From Rugosimonospora acidiphila (GTDB lineage: Bacteria; Actinomycetota; Actinomycetes; Mycobacteriales; Micromonosporaceae), in contig NZ_BAABJQ010000028.1 in assembly GCF_039543385.1 (NCBI RefSeq), positions 1 to 64,000 of the forward strand: a stretch of DNA of 64,000 nt, written 5' to 3'. This document shows positions 59,201 through 64,000 of this stretch, in pieces (position 1 is the first letter of the stretch; each line of letters begins with the position of its first letter). The notes beneath the pieces were generated by a model. The model did not search any database and was not told where the DNA came from. It worked only from the letters and a program-made list of their open reading frames with translations. The position numbers were made by a program, and so were the translations under genes.

Positions 59201-60151
59201 ATCCGGGACCTGTTCGGCTCCCGGCTGGAGTTGCGGCTCGGCGACCCGGCCGACTCGCTGATCTCCCGCAGGGCCGCCGGGAACGTGCCGGAGGACGCCC
59301 CCGGGCGGGGCCTGACCTCGGACGGGTTCCACTTCCTCACCGCCGCGCCGCCGCCGGACGGCCTGATCGAGTCCATCGCGGCCGGGTGGACCGGGCCCAA
59401 GGCGCCGCCGGTGCGGCTGCTGCCCACCCTGGTCGGGTACGACGACGTCGCGGTCTCCGGCGAGGTGGCGATCGGGATCGCGCAGTCCGACCTGCGCCCG
59501 GTCTGCCTGGACCTGGCCACCGAGCCGCACTTCCTGCTGTTCGGCGACGCGGAGAGCGGCAAGTCCTCGTTCCTGCGCGCGCTGGCCACCTCGATCACCC
59601 GCCGGTACCCGCCGGAGGCGGCCCGGATCATCCTCGTCGACTACCGGCGCAGCCTGCTCGGCGCGGTCGCCTCCGACCACCTCATCGGGTACGCCACCGG
59701 GGCGGCGCAGACCGCCGAGCTGGTCGAGTCGGTCGCCGGGTACATGGCGGGCCGGCTGCCCGGGCCCGACCTGACCCCGCAGCAACTGCGCGAGCGCTCC
59801 TGGTGGAGCGGGCCGGACTGCTACCTGCTCGTCGACGACTACGACCTGGTGGCGGCCGGCCCGAGCAACCCGCTGCATCCGCTGCTGGAATACCTGGCCC
59901 AGGCCCGGGACATCGGCCTGCATCTGGTGCTGGCCAGGCGTACGGGTGGCGCGGGCCGATCGCTGTACGAACCGGTCATCCAGCGCCTGCGCGAGCTGTC
60001 CACGCCGGGGTTGGTGCTGTCCGGCGACCGGGAGGAGGGCGCGCTGCTCGGCACGGTACGGCCCGGGCCGCTTCCGCCGGGTCGAGGCTGGCTGGTCACC
60101 CGGCGCGAGGGCGTACGGCTGATCCAGCTCGGGTACCTGCCGCCGGTGTAA
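56252..60151 (+). CDS. eccC: Type VII secretion ATPase EccC (fused EccCa/EccCb)
   Basis: Motor of ESX secretion, here as one 1299-residue chain. Two N-terminal transmembrane helices (about 38-80) precede three FtsK/SpoIIIE domains: Walker A GATGSGKSE (Lys507), GGPRSGKSS (Lys854) and GDAESGKSS (Lys1104). The first domain has VLLVICDEFSELL as Walker B. All three lysines are kept. GTG 56252 follows GGGGAGG at six bases. One copy of palindrome TCCACCGTGGA is at 56666-56676 in Ser-Thr-Val-Asp codons. No esx pair lies downstream; marP converges on it. Confidence 0.95.
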   Translation: MATVVVRRGPRRLAPELPSGELVIQAPPEIRPLIGSRWAQLLTILPMLTGTVATAMMFAGRQGGAYSYVVGGVFGISSLGMLATGFGSSGGTPKKAEMMAARREYLRHLAGLRLRVRDNAGRQRDALHYRHPHPDVLWSTVDSYRLWERRPGDGDFAVARVGIGPQTLATPLVAPVTAPLEELEPMTAAALRRFLDAYAVVPDLPVAVAVSGFARLYVHAAADDEPWDARPWQAADAPAPARRTEDRVRDLVRAMLAQLAVFNAPADLLIAVCAGHDRRPEWEYLKWLPHALHPTRTDRLGPVRLVAGSGPELERLLDDVIANRPRFGPGNPNGGPQVVIVVDGGDLSGCEHLTIDGGVAGVALIEVDGAPPRLLDRGTIGLTVGADGALFSDTIDERGRVGVADRMDLPTAQALARQLAPLRLAAAARAGDGTGPTDTGLAELLGIGDPDDFAAAVGWAPRPGRDRLRVPIGVDGGGHPVELDLKESAQDGMGPHGLLIGATGSGKSELLRTIVLGLAATHDSEALNFVLIDFKGGATFATLDRLPHTAAVITNLRDQLPLVDRMTDALNGELQRRQELLKRSGNFASLRDYERARPGTGLAALPVLLVICDEFSELLFAKPDFIETFVQIGRLGRSLGVHLLLASQRLEEGRLRGLETHLSYRIGLRTFSAMESRSVLGVPDAYELPRSPGHGFLRYATEPLQRFRAAYVSGPYLRPGPAPDATGILDYTSRLVPAPARPAPDVEAESDPGHGAPASLLDLLVDRLAGAGATAHQVWLPPLDRPAPIEELIGPLVTEAPVGLTTANPQLRDALMVPVALVDKPFEQRRDLLWLTLSGSGGHVAIVGGPRSGKSSLLSTVVCGLALTHTPQRAQIYCLDFGGGVLAGLRKLPHVGGVAGRLEPDAVRRTVGEVAGLLTERERGGAEPAAGRAEVFLVIDGWATIRGEYDDLEAAITDLATRGLSYGIHVLAAGSRWMDFRPAIRDLFGSRLELRLGDPADSLISRRAAGNVPEDAPGRGLTSDGFHFLTAAPPPDGLIESIAAGWTGPKAPPVRLLPTLVGYDDVAVSGEVAIGIAQSDLRPVCLDLATEPHFLLFGDAESGKSSFLRALATSITRRYPPEAARIILVDYRRSLLGAVASDHLIGYATGAAQTAELVESVAGYMAGRLPGPDLTPQQLRERSWWSGPDCYLLVDDYDLVAAGPSNPLHPLLEYLAQARDIGLHLVLARRTGGAGRSLYEPVIQRLRELSTPGLVLSGDREEGALLGTVRPGPLPPGRGWLVTRREGVRLIQLGYLPPV

Positions 60152-60169
60152 TCGCCTCCGAGCGGCGGC

Positions 60170-61360
60170 TCAGCCGTCGGTGCAGGCGCCCGTGTCGGCC
60201 TCCGCGGTGGCGTTGCGCCCGGCCGCGACGATCGGGGCGGCCTCGGCCGCGCTGAGCGCGAACCCGGTCTGCTGATCGTCCGCCGCCGCCGCGAACACCA
60301 CCCCGAGTACCGCGCCGGACGGATCGATCAGGGGGCCACCGGAGTTGCCGCTGCGGACCAGGCCGCGAATCGTGTAAATGTCCCGGGTGACCGTCATGGC
60401 GTTGTAGATGTCCGGGCCCCGGATCGGGCCGTCGTCCCGGACCCTCGCCGCCTGGGCGTCGTACGGCCCGTCCAGCGGGTACCCGAGCACGATGGCGTCA
60501 TCGCCGCTGTCCGCCGGCGAGGAGGCGAAGTTCATCACCGGCGCGACCAGCCCCGGGACGTAGAGCACGGCCAGGTCGCGCTCGGGGTCGTACTCGACCA
60601 CCCGGGCGGCCTGCAGGTCGCCCTCCTGATCGACTGAGACCGACCGGGTGCCGGCCACCACGTGCGCGTTGGTCAGCACGTGCTCCGGCGCGTACACGAA
60701 TCCGGAGCCCTCGATGCGCCGCGAGCAGGACGGCGCCGCGCCGAGGATCTTGACGACCGACCGCTCGGAGCGGGTCACCACCGACGCGTTGTCGAGCGCC
60801 TGGTCGGGCGCGGGAACCTGGCGGACCCGCGTCGGGTCGAGTTCGCCGAAGACGTCCGGGAAGTCGTTGGTGTCCACCGTGCTGCGCAGCGCGTCGGACA
60901 GCGACTGGGCGCTGTCCGGCATCACCGAGTTGATGCCGTGCAGGATCGCGCTGTTGCGGACCGACCGGGCCAGCCCCGGCAGCGCCGAGGAGCCCAGCGG
61001 TGCGGCGACCAGCCAGGCCACCAGCAGCACCGCGACCACCGAGACCAGCGACCCGCCCAGGTCGTCCAGGGTCTGGCCGGTCCGGTTGTGGATCGACGCG
61101 CGCAGCCGGCTGCCCAACCAGCCGGCGAGCGCCTGGCCGGCGATGGCGATGCCGAAGATGGTCAACAGGGAGATGAACACCCGAGCCAGGTCGGCCTGGA
61201 CGAATCCGGCGAGCCACGGGCCGAGCTGCAGGCCCAGGGCCGCGCCGCCGAAGAAGCCGACAAAGGACAGCAGACCAACGAAGAAACCCTGGCGGTAGCC
61301 GTTCACGGCAAAGACGATCACCAAGATGACCAGGATGACGTCGACCAGGCTGCCTTGCAC
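60170..61360 (-). CDS. marP: MarP-type membrane serine protease
   Basis: Periplasmic trypsin-like protease anchored by a CvpA-like domain; in mycobacteria MarP is needed for acid resistance. The 396-residue protein has about four transmembrane helices (residues 5-125) and a protease domain with His233 (TNAHVV), Asp262 (ERDLAVL) and Ser340 (RSGNSGGPL). Two cysteines near the domain start could form the known disulfide. GTG 61358-61360; 4 bases after the Nudix stop, so co-transcribed. Confidence 0.95.
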   Translation of the reverse strand: MQGSLVDVILVILVIVFAVNGYRQGFFVGLLSFVGFFGGAALGLQLGPWLAGFVQADLARVFISLLTIFGIAIAGQALAGWLGSRLRASIHNRTGQTLDDLGGSLVSVVAVLLVAWLVAAPLGSSALPGLARSVRNSAILHGINSVMPDSAQSLSDALRSTVDTNDFPDVFGELDPTRVRQVPAPDQALDNASVVTRSERSVVKILGAAPSCSRRIEGSGFVYAPEHVLTNAHVVAGTRSVSVDQEGDLQAARVVEYDPERDLAVLYVPGLVAPVMNFASSPADSGDDAIVLGYPLDGPYDAQAARVRDDGPIRGPDIYNAMTVTRDIYTIRGLVRSGNSGGPLIDPSGAVLGVVFAAAADDQQTGFALSAAEAAPIVAAGRNATAEADTGACTDG

Positions 61361-61364
61361 GGAC

Positions 61365-62021
61365 CTAGGGTACGGGCCGGTCACCAGAGATCGGTAACTC
61401 CACGGTCTCGGCGCGCCCCAACCAGGGCCGCGACCAGCCGCCCATCTCCAGCAGCGCGGAGAGTATCCCGGCGGTGAAGCCCCAGACGAGCATGCCGTGT
61501 ACCCGGAAGGCCGGCCCGAGGTGGCCGCTGGAGTGGCGTACCCGCACCCGGTTGGCCGGGTCCACCAACTCGGCGACCGGGACCCGGGTCACCCGGGCGA
61601 CCTCGGCGGCCTGCCTGGCGTGTACCCGATGGGGCGCCTCCCACCAGCCCAGCACCGGCGTGACCAGGAACCGGCTCACCGGGATCCAGAGCGGGGGCAG
61701 CGTGGCGAGCACCCGTACCGTGGCCGGATCGAGGCCGACCTCCTCCCGCGCCTCGCGCAGGGCGGTCGCGGTCGGGTCGGCGTCGCCGGGGTCGGCGGCC
61801 CCGCCCGGAAAGGCCGGCTGCCCGGCGTGGTGGCGCATGTCCGCGGCCCGCTCCAGGAGCAGCACGTCCGGGCCGTGCGGGGCATCCTCGCCGAACAGCA
61901 CCAGTACGGCGCCGGGCCGGCCGCCGGAGGCCGGCGTGGGCATCGACCGGAACTGGTGCGCGTCGGCGTCCCGGACCTGGCGCAGCAGCGGCTGCCACCA
62001 CGCCGGCAACGCGTCGCTCAT
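61365..62021 (-). CDS. Nudix hydrolase, CoA-pyrophosphatase type
   Basis: A 218-residue protein with the Nudix box around GGAADPGDADPTATALREAR and EEVGLD, preceded by the CoA-type element LLLERAADMRHHAGQPAFPGG (UPF0035-like, as in NudL). Likely cleaves CoA or a related nucleotide. ATG 62019-62021 begins MSDALPAWW. In actinobacteria it regularly lies between nth and marP, as here. Confidence 0.93.
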   Translation of the reverse strand: MSDALPAWWQPLLRQVRDADAHQFRSMPTPASGGRPGAVLVLFGEDAPHGPDVLLLERAADMRHHAGQPAFPGGAADPGDADPTATALREAREEVGLDPATVRVLATLPPLWIPVSRFLVTPVLGWWEAPHRVHARQAAEVARVTRVPVAELVDPANRVRVRHSSGHLGPAFRVHGMLVWGFTAGILSALLEMGGWSRPWLGRAETVELPISGDRPVP

Positions 62022-62169
62022 CCGGCCCGACCACCTCCGGCGGGCCGAGGCCCGAGCGGTCCACGCGCGGACCGAGGCCCGGACCCGGCCCAACCGCCCG
62101 CGGCGAGCCGACCGCCGAGCCCGCCCGGCACGGACCGGGGCCCGGGGCCGGCGAGTGGTCGGGTCCGCC

Positions 62170-62964
62170 TCACGGCGTGTCGTCCTTGCCGGCGGCGGCC
62201 CGGGCCGTCGCGGTGGCGGTGTTCGCGGCCGGCGCCGGCACCCCGGCCAACTCCGCCAGCTCGGCCGCCCGGGGGCCCTTGAGCAGCTTCGCCGCCTCGG
62301 CCGGATCGGTCGGCCCGCTGCCGTAGGACGGGCAGAGCCGCGCCAGGGTGCACGCGCCGCAGGCCGGCTTGCGGGCGTGGCAGACCCGCCGGCCGTGGAA
62401 GATGATCCGGTGCGACAGCATCGTCCAGTCGCGCCGCTCGATGAGCTTGCTGACCGCGGTCTCGATCTTGACGGGGTCGGTCTCCTCGGTCCACTCCCAG
62501 CGATGCACCAGCCGTTGGAAGTGGGTGTCGACGGTGAGGCCCGGGACGTCGAAGGCGTTGCCGAGGATCACGTTGGCCGTCTTGCGCCCGATGCCCGGCA
62601 GGCTCACCAGGTCGGCCATCCGGCCGGGCACCTCGCCGTCGTACCGCTCGAGCAGGGCCTGGCCCAGCTTCATCAGGGCGTCCGCCTTGTTGCGGTAGAA
62701 CCCGGTCGGCCGGACGATCTCCTCCATCTCGGTGCGGTCGGCGGCGGCGTAGTCGGCGGCGGTCGGATACCTCGCGAACAGCTTCGGCGTCACCTGGTTG
62801 ACGCCCTTGTCGGTGGACTGGGCGGACAGGATCGTCGCGACGGCCAACTCCAACGCGTTGCGGTGGTCGAGCTCACAGTGCGCGTCGGGGTGCGCCTCGG
62901 TCAGCAGCCTGGCCATCCGGCGGGCCCGGCGCTTGCGGGCTAGATCGGTCTCGTCCGCGGTCAC
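62170..62964 (-). CDS. nth: Endonuclease III
   Basis: Bifunctional DNA glycosylase/AP lyase for oxidised pyrimidines. The 264-residue protein has the helix-hairpin-helix LPGIGRKTANVILG with catalytic Lys128, catalytic Asp146 in TVDTHFQR and the [4Fe-4S] cluster pattern C-x6-C-x2-C-x5-C (CHARKPACGACTLARLC). GTG 62962-62964. A tail of about 40 alanine-rich residues follows the cluster. Divergent genes cbiZ-like and crp lie upstream. Confidence 0.96.
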   Translation of the reverse strand: MTADETDLARKRRARRMARLLTEAHPDAHCELDHRNALELAVATILSAQSTDKGVNQVTPKLFARYPTAADYAAADRTEMEEIVRPTGFYRNKADALMKLGQALLERYDGEVPGRMADLVSLPGIGRKTANVILGNAFDVPGLTVDTHFQRLVHRWEWTEETDPVKIETAVSKLIERRDWTMLSHRIIFHGRRVCHARKPACGACTLARLCPSYGSGPTDPAEAAKLLKGPRAAELAELAGVPAPAANTATATARAAAGKDDTP

Positions 62965-63040
62965 GCTGGGAAGCCTACGTCGACCGCCCGACAATCACGG
63001 CCGGCCGGTCAGGACGGGTCGCCCCCGCCGACCGCGCGAC

Positions 63041-63099
63041 CAGGCCGCAGAGCCCTCGATCAGACCGCGGAGCCCTATTTCTTCAGGCCGCGGAGCCCT
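63041..63099. repeat. Three 16-bp copies around the cbiZ-like stop codon
   Basis: CAG(G/A)CCGC(A/G)GAGCCCT occurs at 63041, 63061 and 63084. The last is the true 3' end (Gly-Ser-Ala-Ala-stop); the other two lie just past the stop and repeat the same end, one with its TGA. Confidence 0.85.
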
Positions 63100-63751
63100 T
63101 CGACCACGCCGAGGGCTCCGCCAGCCAGGCGCGTGCGCCGTCCAGGACGGCACCGTACGACGCGCGGGCCAGCCGGGCGCCCCAGACCGAGCGGGGACCG
63201 CCGTAGGGTTCGGCGGTGCCGTCCGCCGGGCAGGCCACGCAGACGGCGTCGGTGCAGGTACCGGTCGCCTCGATGCCGGCCCGCCAGATCGCCTGCGCCT
63301 TGGCCTCGGTGACCGTGGCGACCGCGTTCACCAGCGCGCCCGGGGACAACCGCACCGGTACCCAGGCCACGATGTTGACCGTGCCGACCGGCGGCCGGGG
63401 GCGGACCGGTGGCGTGGGCCCGGGCGCCTCGACCTCCGGGGCGGCTGCCCAGCAGGGCAGCCCGAGCCCCACGGTGGCGGTCACCGATACCCCGCCATCG
63501 GACGCGTCGACCATCCGGTTCACGTCCAGCCCGGTCAGCAGGCCGACTCCGGGCGCCGTACCCAGGCCGAGTCCGGTCGCGACCTCGGTGAGATGTACGT
63601 CCGGATCGTCGCGGTCGTACCGCATGGGCACCGTCGCGTTCACTATCCAGTGCCGAGTCCCGATCCCGCCGCCCAGCGACCCGCTCGAGATCATGAGCGC
63701 CGGAGGATCGAAGCGCCACACCAGAACCGGAAGATCGGCGCCGGCCTCCAT
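63083..63751 (-). CDS. CbiZ-like adenosylcobinamide amidohydrolase
   Basis: A protein of about 222 residues with SSGSLGGGIGTRHWIVNATV, VHLTEVATGLGLGTAPGVGLLTGLDV and a cysteine-containing ATGTCTDAVCVACPADGTAEPYGG, matching the CbiZ family (PF01955), which removes the aminopropanol arm from adenosylcobinamide during corrinoid salvage. No other cobalamin gene or cobalamin riboswitch is near. The start is unsure: ATG 63751 (MEAGADLPVLVWRF) is used; GTG 63775 is possible. Confidence 0.85.
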   Translation of the reverse strand: MEAGADLPVLVWRFDPPALMISSGSLGGGIGTRHWIVNATVPMRYDRDDPDVHLTEVATGLGLGTAPGVGLLTGLDVNRMVDASDGGVSVTATVGLGLPCWAAAPEVEAPGPTPPVRPRPPVGTVNIVAWVPVRLSPGALVNAVATVTEAKAQAIWRAGIEATGTCTDAVCVACPADGTAEPYGGPRSVWGARLARASYGAVLDGARAWLAEPSAWSKGSAA

Positions 63752-63891
63752 TCTGCTGGCTCGCGACGGCTTCACCTCGACATCGTCGCGCCGCCTGTGG
63801 ACACTGATCTTCCCGGGGTGGACGCCCTGGTTGGCGTGGCGTGTGCCTAGACTGGCCTGGCGCGGGTCACGCGCGAGCGGAGGTGTGCGGG

Positions 63892-64000
63892 ATGGATGAG
63901 GTGCTGGCTCGGAGTGGGATCTTCCAGGGCGTGGACCCCGAAGCCGCGGAATCACTCGCCAAGGAGATGGACACCATTGAGGCCCGCAAGGGCGAGGTGA
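63892..64000 (+). CDS. crp: Crp/Fnr-family regulator, N-terminal fragment (runs off the window)
   Basis: MDEVLARSGIFQGVDPEAAE and the following SLAKEMDTIEARKGEV match the start of actinobacterial Crp (cAMP receptor protein). GGAGG lies eight bases upstream of the ATG. The cyclic-nucleotide and DNA-binding domains are beyond the right edge. Crp next to nth is the usual actinobacterial order. Confidence 0.92.
   Translation, partial: MDEVLARSGIFQGVDPEAAESLAKEMDTIEARKGEV

Noticed and set aside
57989..59923. A 644-codon open frame antisense to eccC
   Set aside because: It runs opposite well-defined FtsK motor domains and shows no domain or ribosome site.
63752..63891. Cobalamin riboswitch between the CbiZ-like gene and crp
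   Set aside because: The gap is only 140 bases and has no B12-box-like sequence.

Overview
The window is very GC-rich chromosomal DNA from an actinobacterium, most likely of the family Micromonosporaceae. That call is an inference from gene content (Lsr2, DUF3180, MarP, EccC/EccD, Crp next to nth, DUF2342 metalloprotease next to tilS), frequent GTG starts and the gene order. Almost all of it is coding and no rRNA, tRNA, transposase, integrase, relaxase or CRISPR array was found.

Layout. 1-4.5 kb: clpC (5' end), lsr2, lysS, a methyltransferase and coaX. 4.5-10.5 kb: a cofactor block on the minus strand (NAD: nadB, nadC; pantothenate/CoA: DUF2520 protein, panC, panD, coaX) with a Septum_form-type membrane protein between panD and nadB. 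10.6-12.7 kb: a NarL-type two-component pair. 12.8-14.9 kb: a MidA/NDUFAF7-type methyltransferase overlapping a stand-alone nuoD paralogue. 14.9-16.7 kb: a repeat-rich membrane protein. 16.9-20.6 kb: an osmoprotectant ABC transporter whose binding protein has its two lobes in swapped order. 20.6-23.5 kb: small and large membrane proteins.

23.5-44.1 kb is the folate/FtsH neighbourhood (folK, folB, folP ... folE, ftsH, hpt), but folP and folE are separated by about 15 kb that carries a plus-strand exporter locus: a VirB2-like small membrane protein, a TcpE/VirB3-like protein, a VirB4-type ATPase, a VirB6-like polytopic protein, a VirB8/TcpC-like protein, a lysozyme-like plus M23 peptidoglycan hydrolase, a two-repeat hypothetical protein, an FtsK-type ATPase, a low-complexity membrane protein and a WXG-type protein. 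It has the parts for export and none for DNA transfer, so it reads as a resident hybrid of type IV and type VII parts. This is the best candidate here for an undescribed system. A second, smaller interruption (small membrane ORF, GlxA-like regulator, gamma-glutamyltransferase) lies between hpt and tilS.

44.6-64 kb: tilS, DUF2342 metalloprotease, a DacB with a giant disordered cytoplasmic arm, ppa, divergent eccD and eccC of a type VII system, then marP, a Nudix hydrolase, nth, a CbiZ-like amidohydrolase and the start of crp. Three DNA-level signals cross gene boundaries: an over-represented palindrome TCCAC-N-GTGGA, two gene junctions where a tandem duplication of the start/stop overlap has created a mini-ORF, and many in-frame 15- to 30-bp tandem repeats in disordered regions.
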